Source: Atherinomorus stipes | Lineage: Eukaryota; Chordata; Actinopteri; Atheriniformes; Atherinidae | Reading direction: 5' to 3' | DNA length: 64,000 nt | Assembly (NCBI GenBank): GCA_023101725.1 | Contig: JALJCO010009099.1 | Span: forward strand, 186,001 to 250,000 | Shown: positions 46,216 through 58,285 of the stretch, in pieces | Layout of the letters: the number at the start of each line of letters is the position of its first letter | Numbering within the stretch: the first letter of the stretch is position 1 | Notes under the pieces: model-generated | Seen by the model: the letters and a program-made list of their open reading frames with translations, nothing else | Database searches by the model: none | What the model was told of the DNA's origin: nothing | Program-made: the position numbers and the translations under genes

Positions 46216-46400
46216 CCAGTCATCTGATTTCAGTCCAACAGAGCACCTTCGTGATGTGGTGGAACGGGAGATTCTCATCATGGACGTGCAGCCGACAAAT
46301 CTGCATCTGTGTGATGCTATTGAGCCGATATGGAGCAAAATCTCTGAGGAATGTTTCCAACACTTTGTTTAATCTATGACACTAGGAAGCTGTGGCTTAT
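46216..46400 (+). pseudogene. Tc1-like transposase C-terminal fragment
   Basis: The frame within 46151-46372 ends in SDFSPTEHLRDVVEREILIM then DVQPTNLHLCDAIEPIWSKI and SEECFQHFV before a TAA. SDFSPTEHL matches the SPDFNPIEHLW block near the third catalytic residue of Tc1 transposases, and the rest is the C-terminal tail. Everything N-terminal of this point is missing. A second fragment from the same lineage at 60508-60690 starts at nearly the same protein position. Confidence 0.85.
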
Positions 46401-47680
46401 AAACTTCCTGGTAAATGTTTCTACTATGGTTCATAAACTATTCTCTACCCAAAGTGTGTTTGAAATTAGGTTTAAGTAATTATGGTGGGAGTTTCCTACA
46501 CTAGAAAGTGTCTCAGTCATAATCTGCCCTGAGGTGTGTGCACATGCAAAAACATGTCAAAAGTCTGCAAATTAAAGTAAAATATGCATAATCAGATAAA
46601 GGCAGAATAATATGTTGTAAGAAATAAAATAACCTTGCTAATGCCATACTGAAATATACCAATTTTTCACAAGGTTATATTTTCTGTGGTTGTGCTGCTT
46701 TCTTATATTAATAATAATAATAATAATAGTTATAATAATAATAATTCTGTCAGTCATGACACGGTAATGTAGTCACATAAATCACCGGTGAAGCTGAACG
46801 CACCCATTACCAGCGAGGGAAGTTGACAGACAATAGCAATTGGCTGAAAGAAGAGCTTAAGCAGAGTTTGATCGTCATGGGGGATCATGTTTCATTTCTT
46901 TTGTTGCGGTGCGGTGAGTGACCTCTCACCCCACCAAAGCCCTCTCCTAAATCAGTTGCTGTGATGTGGATCACATTCCTGCCTGTTTACATTATCCCCT
47001 GATGCCAGACGCTGCCACCAGCCCTTCACACCTGTCCTGTCACGTCCTCACAAGTGAAACACTGATACATTTTTGACTGGAGTGGAACAGAAAGACCTTT
47101 GTGTGTGTGAGAGGGTGTGTTAGAGTGTGTGTGGGGAAGTGCATGCTTGTGAGTGGCGAGACAGGAACGTAAGGCAGACATTCATGTGGACACACGTGGA
47201 AACGCGTGCACACATGTACCTACACAACTGAGAGATGGCCCACACAAAGTCACACAGAAACTCGGTGAGACACATATTTCTGTACAGAGCTGTCAAACCG
47301 TCAGAGGAGTGAGTTATGGAGCTGTTGGATGCGCCTGAACACGGAGGGGAAGATTCCATCGCTGCACAGAGTGATAAATGAGGGAGATGTGAGGAGTAGA
47401 AGCTCCTCACTCCTGACAAAGACACCACAGTTGTTCACTGGAGAGACTGGGAGAGCAGATATGTGCCTTTGCCTCAGAGACATGTTTTCCAGTTCATACA
47501 TTAAAGCACAAGAAATTTGTCACTTCAGTCATATAACAACTTTTTCTTTTGTTTTAACAAGACTGGAATGAATAAGAAAAGAGAGTTAATCACTGGAGAA
47601 TATTTTTATTTCAAGCTGGCAGCTTCAGATAAGAAAAAAATACTGTAACTACCTTCATATCTGCATGCTAGCACAGGCTA
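46401..47680. other. unassigned noncoding sequence with an (AAT)n array
   Basis: An AAT microsatellite lies at about 46709-46745. GC-richer sequence at 46890-47350 is open on both strands (102 and 61 codons among others) with threonine/histidine-rich translations from ACACAC and GTGTGT runs. No gene is supported. Confidence 0.3.
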
Positions 47681-48086
47681 CATACAATACAAAATGATAA
47701 GATAAGATGCGGTACGATATGATACGACACGATATAATACGATACGATACGGTACAATACGGTGTGGTAGAGTACAGTACGTTAAGGTATGATATGATAT
47801 GGTATGGTGCGATGCGATGCGATACAATGTGATGCGGTGTGATACGATATGATACGGTATGGTCCGGTGCAATATGATACAATATGATAGAATATGATAA
47901 GATGCGCTACGATACGATGCGATACGATGCGATACGATGCGAACATGCGAATCAACACAATATGATACGATGCGGTGTAGTATGGTACAGTATGGTGCGA
48001 TACGATACGGCACAATACGATACAATGCGTTGCAGTGTCATCCGTTGCGATACGATTCGGTTCGGTACAATATGATATGACATACT
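47681..48086. repeat. degenerate GATAC satellite (~80 units of 5 bp)
   Basis: The array parses as consecutive pentamers fitting the rule RRTRY: GATAC, GATGC, GGTAC, AATAC, GATAT, GGTGT and so on. Nearly every departure from GATAC is a transition, and position 3 is nearly always T. One phase break occurs at about 47941 (GAACATGC). Frames of 63-115 codons in several phases on both strands read as tyrosine/isoleucine/arginine/serine/histidine repeats because the unit lacks stops; none is a gene. Confidence 0.95.
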
Positions 48087-50029
48087 TTATTGACTGTGTA
48101 ATAAAAATAGTCTTCATTTGATGCTGTACTCACTATTGCCAACACAACATTGTGGCATCACTCAGTCAACAAAATAACACACAGTGCTTTGTCTATACAC
48201 GTTTTACACACATAGTCCCACCCCACCTATTGCACACACCCCTAGACCTACATAACCATAGACTTAGTGGACCAAAACCCTAAACCTTAGACCTAAGGCA
48301 GCATCACCAGAGGTTGGCCCTGTATAATTACGGACTATAACCACCAGTGACTATATGGCTTAACAGTACAGGTGGGTAAAAATATTGATTGATCAATGCA
48401 TTGCAATATTTCCCTGCACAATTCGATATTGATTCGGCAAATCCTCTGAATTGATTCACCTCTTGACCCTTTGGTGGTGCTGTGCATGTTATTTACGTTG
48501 TATGGATGGAGCTTGCATCAAAAATATGAGGTGACAAATTGCATTTGCTTACATGGGCATAAATGAATATTCAAAAATTTACCACAGAAACTAAAGAAAG
48601 GAAAGAAGATTTAAAAAAAAACAGTTTGCAGCTATAACTAAAGGTAACAAAATGAATTCAATAAATATATGATTATTTGTAATATAATTCCCACCTAAAA
48701 CTTAGAAAAATGAAAATAAATTGGATTATAAATTGGATTGGATTATACTGTTTTTGATTTTTTTTAGGTACTTTTTTCTGTACTTTTTTTAAATGCTGTT
48801 ATTTTATTAATAAATACTTTATTCATCCCTGAAAGGAACTTAAAAATATTCAAACACAATTTATTTGTTTTAATTATATTGGACTACAGTAAGTAGGATT
48901 AAATTACACTGCACCTTTAAAAGTGCCTGTAAATGACTGTTGTGAATCCACACTTTATAAACAAAACAGAATTGACCTTATTTGAATAAATAGATCTGTT
49001 TTCTAAGATATCTTCAGGGCCTATAATTATATATGTTCTACTACTAGGATATACTTGTGTTGTATTAATCATAACCTCTTCATCTTTATGAAATCATGGT
49101 GCTAAAGTTTACTGATGGTTGACCGAGGGGGCATTTACGCCTTGTTAATTATTGCCAAACTAATTTTCCACTATGGTAAACCTTGTTAGGGTTAATGAGG
49201 GCAAAGACTCCATTCATGGTTATGTTTGGAGATTAGTTGTGGGGGGGTTGTGTTGGGTGCTGGGTTTTGTTCTTTCTGCCATTTCATTTGTGTGTTTTTC
49301 CTGTGTTCTACAATATCAAAAGACTTTTTTAAATGCAGTTTTTCACTTAAGACAAAGAGACTTTGGTTTCAAATTAAATGATCTCATTAGCCTTTGGATG
49401 AGTTACAATGCAATTTCGTAGGGACATTTATGGTCTGCAGACAGTAAATCTGGGGATTATCTCCTGACTTTTTATGTACCGTCGCCAGCAGGTCAAAATT
49501 TCATGTCCCTTGTGAATCATTTCAACATTTAAACTGAATGGAAAAAACAGCTTTGAAATTTTATCCATGAGGTATCCATGGTACCCAGTGTTAGTGATGA
49601 CTCCCAAAAGTGACTTATCAAACAAATTGATTTAAATTTAAATACCTGGTAAATTAAGTCTCAGCACCTCATTGTATGCACTAAGCTAAAAAATAAAAAA
49701 GATGCTAAAATGGCAATTAAATGATTTTAAAAAGGTAAGTTCATACAATAGGAAATAAAATAAATGCTTATTTTCTCTTAAAGGCTTTATAAAACTGTTT
49801 TTAATAAAGCTTGAATTAATATAACATTAAATGTGGGTTGAAACATTCGTAAATTACTCATTAAACTACTTTTTAGAAAGGATTTCTTGAACAGTGATTA
49901 CATACGAGATCCTTTGTGTTGCTGATGAAAAACTATCACTTGTTTCTATTGCATGTTGTCAATGTTTCTCTTATCCTTGCTTTTCCAAGGAGACCATGAT
50001 GTTCCAAAGCCAACCTAGTCAACCTTAGG
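48087..50029. other. unassigned noncoding sequence with hAT-like debris
   Basis: At about 48370-48470, GTGGGTAAAAATATTGATTG and AATTCGATATTGATTCGG resemble a decayed hAT terminus. The rest is AT-rich with no gene. An 82-codon frame at 49173-49421 contains a hydrophobic stretch but starts and ends in unremarkable sequence and has no family resemblance. Confidence 0.3.
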
Positions 50030-50476
50030 TGAGACATACCTGTAAAACCCCCACTAAGTGACATTATGAAGGTTTTCTGACCAGATGTCCAAACCACTTC
50101 CACTGGTTCATTTCAATGCACAGGAGGACGACGTCAGCCACCCCCTCAGGAAGCTCATTTTGACAGCCTGCATTGGCAATTTCATTACTTCGATTACTTC
50201 CCAGAGCCTCTGGCAGTAGGTGAGGGCTGGGAAATCCACAGCTTTGCCTTTTGGCTCAGTTTCCTATTTGCCAAAATGTACCAATACAGCACCTGTATCA
50301 CTGCAGATGGTGCTCCAATCTGTCTTTTGATCTCATGCTCCATTCTACACCTTATTGTGAAAAAAGATTTGAGATACCTCATCCTCTTGTGCCAACAAAT
50401 CATTTCCAACCCACGGTGGGGTGTCCAAACTGGTAAACACGGAGAAATGTGGCATCAGACTTGGAAATTCTCATCC
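50030..50476 (-). pseudogene. antisense LINE reverse transcriptase fossil (same lineage as 834-1979)
   Basis: Read on the minus strand, MRISKSDATFL (near 50470) matches GMRISTSKSETMVL of the first LINE copy. MRYLKSFFTIRCRMEHEIKR followed by QIGAPSAVIQ (50409 downward) matches FKYLGVLFTREGRMEREIDR and its continuation, and KLSQKAKLWISQ matches ELSQKVKLSIYQ. Further down, CIEMNQWKWFGHLVRKP (about 50130-50085) is the IERSQLRWLGHLVRMP block. The catalytic RT motifs lie outside this piece, so it covers only the post-catalytic thumb and C-terminal region. Stops and frame changes make it inactive. Confidence 0.8.
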
Positions 50477-50689
50477 TAATTGCTTTGCATTCCCTTTAGT
50501 TCAGTCCACAGCTCACCCTCAAGGCCCTCTTGTAAAACTGGAAACAATTCTGGTACCTACATTTTAAGGCAGATGCTCCAGTGGAAACTGCACAAGACTT
50601 GTTTCCATGAATATCAACGAAGCAGGACGAACTTCTCCAACATAACCACACAAACATTTGCCAGGCCTTGGCAAAGGTTTGACATGAAA

Positions 50690-51140
50690 AGACTTTCTTG
50701 GACACAGAAACATGGGTTTCGCTCGAGGGGGAGAAAGGGAAAGCACTGAACCCCCTGGAGAAACATTTGTCAGCATGTTGGTGGGAATGAAACCCTTTGT
50801 GGTATTTTATTCTCTATTATTTTAACATAAGGCAAGCTGCAGAAAATCTTGGCCTTGGGCATCGCTAGACCTTTTGACGGTATTTGAAACATAAGCCAAA
50901 GCTGTGACATTGCGGGGTGGCCCAGTCCAGACCTGTATCCCATCAAAAATCTTCAAAGGAAATTTAAACATGGTTTACAACCTGAAAGGCCACAAGGGAA
51001 CCTGACTAGTGATCCTAGCAGACACATGCAAGAATTAACAGACCAAAAAACTGCAGTTTGTTATCAGTTTAAGATCCACTAAAATACTGCGATAAGAAAT
51101 TGAAGCTATTTCAGTCCAAAAGGAACTTATTGGTCAAATG
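50690..51140 (+). pseudogene. Tc1-like transposase fossil
   Basis: From about 50915, GWPSPDLYPIKNLQRKFKHG continuing as LQPERPQGNLTS is a decayed version of the Tc1 WPSQSPDLNPIENLWRELK-type block, with the catalytic-region proline-aspartate spacing kept but an amino acid or two lost. Upstream, KALNPWRNICQHVGGNET (about 50740-50790) fits the region before the GGGSVMVWG strand. Many stops separate these pieces. It directly follows the antisense LINE fossil, so two dead elements lie back to back here. Confidence 0.55.
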
Positions 51141-54025
51141 AAACCTCACTGTGAACCAAATTCTACATTATTATGAATAATTTTGGGCTTTAGTGTAATT
51201 GCTTCCTGTACACCCACAAATTGCTACATGTGTTCATATGATCTCATATGGGCTTGTTATCTCATGCTATCATCCTCTTTGTGCGCCACACACACTCAGC
51301 CATCCATTAAACACACACTCATCACATTCATCGCAGCCCACACACACACACGGGGCCACGCAACCCGCATAGCTGCCAATTCATTTCTCATCGTCCTCCT
51401 CTCAACACTGGGTTATTGGACTAATGGGCTTAATAGCACGCCCACTGCTATTCAAAGAATCGCCCGGTGTGTTGGAATAAAGGATGATCTAGAGAGGACA
51501 CCAGGACGGAGGAAAAACTGATGCTTACAGAAAGAGGAGTGATGAAACTGACATGTGGTGAGATGTGAAGAGAGCCGAGATGACAGGGCCAGACTGACAG
51601 GAAGCACCGGCAGAGGGGAATCGGAAAGTGCATCTGACTGTACTCACACTCGGCTGCTCAGCTGTCAGCACCCCCGGTGTGAAACCTAAACATCAGGACG
51701 CTTTGACTGTGACATTTTTTCTGATACTTTGTAGCTTTTGTCTGAGCTCAAAGTAAGTGCTGTGGGGGGAAATGAAAGGCAGCCGTGAAGGAGCTTAAGG
51801 GAAAGAAAACATTGTCTCGCCAGTCGTGCACAAAGGGAAACACTTGAGTGTTTGGACTCCAGTGTTCAAAAATGTATATCCTTGGAGCTTGAGTGATTTG
51901 AGCGCATCCCTCCAACATGCTGCTGTTAGTTCAGCGCCGAAGCCGAGGTGGGAGCGGATTCCTCTACCTGCCTTTATTTTCTGAGATTCAGAGGAGCTGA
52001 CATCTGCAGGAGGAAAAACAAGCATGTTTCAGCTCAGCTTCTGAAAACGAATTTATCCGAACGCGTTCTCCGAAGCAGCTATTGGATTACTGGAAAAATT
52101 ACATTTCTGCAAATGCACTCATTACTGAGTAAATTAGCACAACCACAATTTCCTCTTGTTTTTTTTCCCCCTGATTTAATAAATGCTAATTATCTCCAGG
52201 CACGTAATAAGAAGAATGAGAAACAATAGGGCTTAAATGGGAGGGTTAGGCATAGAAATTTGTGCCTGTAAAGTGAAATCAGGAGGTTTTCAGAAGCGTA
52301 GAAGGTGTATTTCAGCTGATAAAGACGATCCCTCCTCCACGCATGTTCAACAGAAATAGCTTTGTTTATTCGGTGAACCTGCCTTATATTCCTCTCCGTT
52401 AAACAACCTCTTCCTGCCATTTTTAAATGTACTGGCGCAGATTTGAATTTGAATGTAAATTGTCGCTTTCTGTCATCTGGTCTCAGTCATTAAAGCTTAT
52501 TTCAGTTAGATCCCCCTCTGAAAAAAAAAGGGAAACAGGATTCAAGCTTACACAAACAGAAAACATCTGCAGCTGCTTGTGATCTTTTTTAACTCTCAGG
52601 GTTTGGGGGGGGGGGGGGGTGGACGGAGGGAGGGAAAGAAAAAAACTGTTAAATGCCTTAAATCTTACAGCTGACTCACAAACAAATGGCTTAGGCATGA
52701 ATAATTCATGTACAACTGATTTAAGTGCTACAAGGGACACAGGACTTTAAAAAAAATTCTTATTTCAGCTTGTTTATCCCAGCTTTTTTTTTTTTTTTTT
52801 TTTTTTTGCCAAAGAAGTTTCCAGATAAGGTTCCACCCCCCACAGTAAACTAACGTCGGATCCCTTTGATTAGCCAGTCCTCCCTTGTTTGATCTTTCTC
52901 ACTTTTAAACTTTATGTGTCTGTTTACTGTTTCTCCATATTAATGAACATATCAGCATCTTTACCGCAGGGTTCATGTAATTAATTAACTGTACGTAATA
53001 AAACTCTGTGCAATGCTCTGTGCTGCACTGGGAGGAGGCAGAAAGGAATCAAGATGTTCCCAAAGGTGTGAAGGTTCAACTCAGTGTGATGGTTTGTGGG
53101 AGAATATATTTGCTGGTGTATAATTGGATTCTAAGTTGTCTTTTAAAACACCCTCAAGAATATTTGAACATGTTTCCTGCTGATACTACAGTGTTATTTT
53201 TTTCTTTGTTATTCTGTTATTAATATGTAGATCTAACAAGTCAAGAAATGCCAAGTTGGTTCCTTTAGTTTCAAGTGTGAGGAGGCATGTGGCGTAATAG
53301 ACTGAAAGGTTAGCCAGCGGAGCAGTGAGAGCCATGTTCCACTTGAGTCTCTACTTTAAATTGCTGGTATTCATCAACTTAAGTGATGAGTCTGCATGAT
53401 GAATGGTCTCTCATTAATATCATTATGCTATTAGGTTGAGTCTCTCTCACTTCACTCCATCTATGCTAAATATATTCCTGCGCCTTGCTTGTGCAGTCTT
53501 TTTTTTTTCTTTCTGAATTATATGGTAACTATGTTGCATGGTCTTCATATTTTTTGAAAAATATAACCCTGAAAATGAGCTTTTCTTGTCAGTTCGTTCT
53601 GTGACTCAATAATCTCATGTTCTTTATTTAATATTTCTGCTTTAGCTATGGCCTTGGATCGCCGTTTTCAACACTGCTGGTCTATGTAACAAAGTTAATT
53701 TATCTTTCTGTTTTTCTCTCTAAATCTCTGACATTTCTCTTCCAGTCCCATCCAAGCATTTATTCATTTAACTCTCATCGCGGTTCTTTGAAAAGGTTAA
53801 TGGGCCCTATTGTGTGGAGACCATCGTAGATGTTTCTACAGTTGTTCATCTCTCTTTTTTTAACGTTTTCTCGACAGAATGGTTTCAGACTTGTGGGAGT
53901 TTGAAACCGTTCCTCCTATAAAATGGCTCCCAAAGTGAAGCGCCACCATTTTCCATTTCATGTGTCCAACCTACACACATTTTTCATTATGACCCAATGA
54001 TGCAGTTGTACCAGTATCCTTTCAA
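51141..54025. other. unassigned noncoding sequence
   Basis: About 2.9 kb without gene or complete repeat. It holds a short CA run near 51340, a G run of about 13 at 52605-52618 and a long T run at 52784-52807. A candidate regulatory stretch within it (52030-52520) is listed separately. Confidence 0.3.
52030..52520. promoter_or_regulatory. candidate conserved noncoding element
   Basis: Repeat-free sequence with many short AT-core words seen in vertebrate enhancers (ATTGGATTACTGG, GAGTAAATTAGC, GCTAATTATCTCC, TTCATTAAAGC-like), balanced composition and no decayed-transposon look. No frame with a domain is present. The call is inference from texture only. Confidence 0.22.
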
Positions 54026-54119
54026 ACAGAGTTTCTCAATTCCTGTCTACTGGACCCACTGCCCTGCATGTCCTCTAGGCAGCCCTACTTTAACACACCT
54101 GATTCAAATGAATAGCTCA
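54026..54119. mobile_element. left half of an hAT (Charlie-like) MITE
   Basis: CAGAGTTTCTCAATTCCTGT at the start and CACACCTGATTCAAATGAAT near the end match the left arm plan of the 34894-35104 element. The sequence is cut at the TTAA where the next element begins, and the right half is not recognisable beyond 54718. Confidence 0.65.
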
Positions 54120-54717
54120 TTAAAAGCATTATAGAAGATGTTTCTTTCAACCATTTTTCGCCATATTCTATAAAATTGGATTCGCTAACCTATATGCTAT
54201 GATTAATTCAAAACTTTGAATATATAAATATTATAATACATCAGCTGTGAAAGTAATAGGACTGAAAAAAACATCCATCAATCATCTCGGCATTCTTTAC
54301 ATTTTCCATTTGTCTATTGGCTCATTAATCACTTTAAATACCGTAGTAAGAGTGATTGACAGTCAATTCAATGGGTAATAGATGAAACTGATCAATGAGA
54401 GTGATTAATTGGCGAGGGTAATGCTGCATACCGGAAGCGGCGCACTCTCGTCTGAGGTGTATAGCAGGTAGCTAACATCATTCTGCTAGCAGTTAGCGAC
54501 GTTCAGACAACGACATTCTGTTTAACTTGCATTTACATGATGGGAGAATCTATACCTGCTGCCTGCTAAACACCAGAGTGGTTCATGCACATTGTTCTGT
54601 GGCCCGGGGACGGAGCTGTGAATCTAGCAGGTTGGTCTTGCACATGTGCATTGTTCAGAAAGTTGCTAACAGTCTCTGCTTTCTGAAATGCTGAAATATC
54701 TTCGATAGCACCTTTAA
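54120..54717. mobile_element. TTAA-flanked element (family B), copy 2, 598 bp
   Basis: The ends TTAAAAGCATTATAGAAGAT (54120) and, on the minus strand from 54717, TTAAAGGTGCTATCGAAGAT include TTAA. The body aligns with 26848-27829 but lacks its two swollen blocks, so this copy is the better guide to the family. It lies at a TTAA within the hAT MITE half, where the host sequence CTCATTAA supplies the target. No coding sequence is present. Confidence 0.88.
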
Positions 54718-57700
54718 TCTAAACACCTTTGCTCACCCACAGTAACTAGCACCTAGCCATCTTCTCTTACTGTAACTTCCGCTAGTTTCTTTTTATCTGT
54801 TCCCAGCTTGTGATAAATACCCGCATATTAAGGCAGGATTTGCTCTTCCAGTCTTTGAGTAGCCTTTTACTGCATTCTTAGGGAAAGTGAACTTTGACCA
54901 TTAAAATCCAGCCACATTCAAGTTGTCCATGATGTTCCTTAAAAGCCGGGCTGACTAGCTGTAGTTCAAGAGGAAGAGAGTGCCTTTACTAGACCACATC
55001 TCGAAGTGTCCTTGAACATTAACAGTCCCCTACATTAAACCCCATGCGTCTTCTGATCCCGCCTTTGTGTGAATTTGTACAACAAAGAAGAAGAACTGCA
55101 GTGCAACACTGCATAGACTTAGGACTGTTTGAGATTGTGTGAGTGGATGAATGCAGCTTGTAAGTGCTTTGAATGGCCAACAAGACTAGAAGAAGCCAAA
55201 GAGCAGCTAGCATCTATATCAGTTCAGTACTCTTTTTCTGCAGATGGAGGTGGAAATGAAATTCTTGAGCAGATTAAATCAGTTCTACTTCCCTAATGCA
55301 CATGCCTAACGATGTAAAGAAATGTTGCGTTCTGTAGTATCTAACATGATAATTAAATGATTTTAACAAAGTTTTGAAGCGTGTTCAGCACAGAGATAAC
55401 TTCTGGATCATGGGACTCCTCTCAGACTAAGAAACTCATCTGAAGGCACTCATTATCCTTACCATTAATTCCTTCTGTGACTGAAAACAATGGAAACAGG
55501 ACATACTGTATGTGAAAACAAAACTAAGAAATTATATTCAACTTAAGAGAGAGTATCAAACTGAACCCTATGTAAAAATTAAATTTATCTCAAAAACAGA
55601 GGTCTCTCTTTACCACGTTCAGAACTGGAAGCCTCCCTCTGGCAGTGATGAGCAGGTAAGGGTCTCCCTGAAAAAGGGGGAGTTTGTATTTAGCCTGTTT
55701 TATGTTCTCTGGTACAAGAGTTGTTTTATTTAACCGCATAAATAGAAGTAATGCTGATGTGTTTGGACATCTGATGATGATAATATTCTAATCTATCTAC
55801 TGTATCTATCTATCTATCTATCTATCTATCTACAAATTGAAACAAAATAGTAAAACAAGTGTTTTGCTTGTTTTTTTCTTCCATTTGAGAGGGAAAATGC
55901 CTGTGAGTTAAGGGATGTTGGATGACTCAACCACAGGTTGCAGCCAGACAGAATCTTTTTTTGTTGAAAATAATGGTCTGACCTCACCTTTCTGCAGATT
56001 CAAAACAGAAGTCCCTTCCTGCAGCAGGCTAATTTTTCTCTTGCATCACATAAAAAAACACTTGTACATCCTGACGTGATCATTACAGACACAGATGCTA
56101 TTGAGGACACTTTTATCAAAACCAAACAGTCTCATGAGCACATGAACTTTGGACAAATTTGACTAGCGATTACCTTTTCACAAGGTCTTCAGGAAGATTA
56201 CAGAAAATATAAAAAAGGTAATTGGTATCAATTCAGGCAGCATTGACTGCAGCTATATCTGAGGTATTCATGTACACCGGCATGACATTTGTATGAAGAC
56301 TACTAAGAAATGTAGTCATACAAATTAAATCCAAGCTGTAAGCTACAGAATACTGGGCAAATCGGATGCATTTTTTTCGGTTACTGTTAAAGATCCCTTT
56401 ATTTAGAAATAGTAACGCGAAAGTAATCTCTCGAGAATGATCTACTCCAAACATATTGCAAAATTTACAGGAAAGAGGCAATGACTTGACTGAGGAAACT
56501 TTTTTTAGTTTCTGTTGCTGTTCTGCTGAATAGTCCTGAACACATATGCTTGAACGGTCTTGTGACGACGGATCGACTGATACAAATGATTTTAGGGCCG
56601 AGACCAATCTCTTCTCAGCAGTCTCAGCCAATGGCGATACAACCTGCTGATATTTGGGGCCCATACTGCATGTGATCTCAAGATTAATATAATAAATGAC
56701 AAAATGAAAACTAATTCTGAAAAATCTTTTAAGAAAAAAAAAGGCAATTCAAATAAATATATGAAAGAGAAAAAGTGCACTCGTAAACAAATATTAACTT
56801 TAAACTTGTAATATACAGTATAAAAAAAGTGCACCTGTAACAATGTAAAAAAAAACATTAAACATGTTATTTATATATATGAAATACTGCGTACTGTATA
56901 GGTGCTAGTCTGTAAATTATGCTATGAAGGGATATCATCCAACACCCCCCGACGCATCAGCCGATGTCAATCCAGCAAAAAACACAAGTATAAGCCAGCC
57001 ATGTATCGGTCTTTCCTTGCATGTGACTTTCAGTAAGTAAAAGAACACTGGCAGAAATGCCACGATGAGGATTTGGCTTTCCAATTAGCTTTTTAAAGAC
57101 ATACCTGCAATGATGTGCCGTCTTTCTCTGGATATTTATGAGCTTTGTGACAAATCCCAAAACAGATGAAGGTATCAGAGCAGATGGGGTTCCCAGTGTG
57201 CCAGTGAAAGATCTGGAGAAAACATCATGTGGCCACAATATTTCCATCACAGCAGTGAGGTCTAGTCACGGCAACCATGGATTGACAGCTCAATTTGTGG
57301 CCAGTATGGTAGAGAAAGCATTACACCTCTGAGTGACTTTCAGTCCACTCAGACACTGCGCCTCTCATCCCCTCATACACAAACACACCTAATATGCCCA
57401 TCACTGTAGATTTATCCCCACCAGATATATAACCCCAGACCTCTCAGGCTACGGCCAACCTCCAGTTTAAGCGCTCTAAGCAGATGTTCTTGAACCATCG
57501 CAGCCCATGGGCAGGATGATACCTTATAATTATCGATATAAACAGATTGTGCTCATGGTTTAACCTGCCATGGGTGATGAATGGCCGCCCAGTCCCGCTG
57601 TAAAAACTGCCAAAACAGAGTCCTGTTGGCCACACAGGGTCAACTGCATGAGGAGGATTTAATGAGGGGGCCATCCAAACAGCCTGGGTGTCCATATGTC

Positions 57701-58184
57701 TGCTCTCTCTGTCACACATAATGGAGGGATGGCAGCAGACAAGCAGTGCTGTTTAGATAAGGTGTGAAAGTGCACTCTTTCGCTGAGAAAGTTCAGTTTA
57801 AAAATGAGAAAAAAAAAAAGCTTTTAAGAGTAAAACAGGAAGATCAGGACCTTTTAAAAGCCGGTAACAGGAAGCAGGGTTTTTATATCAGCAAGGTTAC
57901 GGCACATGTGTTGACCATAAAGGTTGAGGTTGTTCCGCCAAGATCTTGTTTGTGTGTAGGCCAACAAAAAATCAAATGAAAATGCTGTTGTAATAGTATA
58001 ATGAGATAAAGCCATTATCTTTATCTAGTGCTTTTTAATAAATGCAAATAGTACCATAATTTTCTCATTACCCCAACATTAAAAGCAAGAAGGTTAGTGG
58101 TTGGAGCCTCTCCTGAGGCCTTTTCTGTGGAAAGATTGGTAATTCTGAATTAACTAGAAGCATGCATGCTTGTCTGTCTCTGTG
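54718..58184. other. unassigned noncoding sequence with a TCTA microsatellite
   Basis: A (TCTA)n array of about eight units lies at 55793-55833. A 143-codon minus-strand frame at 56233-56664 is the longest frame I cannot explain; it shows no domain I recognise, and its upstream end contains GGTCTCGGCCCTAAAATC and CGATCCGTCG, words like those at ends of fish hAT-type repeats, so it is probably repeat-derived. No other gene candidate was found. Confidence 0.3.
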
Positions 58185-58285
58185 TTCCACTTGTGACTGA
58201 CCGAAGCCAGTGGCAGCTGAGATAAACTCCAGCCCTATGCAACTCTGAACAGGATAAAGTGGATATTGAGAATAGATGGAAGTAA
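58185..58285 (+). repeat. LINE 3'-tail fragment
   Basis: CAGTGGCAGCTGAGATAAAC, CTCCAGCCCTATGCAACTCT, then GAACAGGATAAAGTGG and AATAGATGGA form a diverged copy of the fish LINE tail that ends in GGATAAGCGG ... ATGGATGG. It is sense-oriented and opposite to the 14538-14708 piece. Confidence 0.6.

Noticed and set aside
47681..48086. Possible CRISPR-like array
   Set aside because: Units are 5 bp with no spacers, and the window is vertebrate; it is a satellite.
47655..48117. Three overlapping frames of 75-115 codons with Tyr-Arg-Ile-Val-Ser repeats
   Set aside because: Products of the stop-free GATAC satellite read in different phases; no evidence of a protein.
49173..49421. 82-codon frame with a hydrophobic stretch, possible membrane peptide
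   Set aside because: It lies in AT-rich unique DNA with no homologous pattern or splice context, and its length is within chance.
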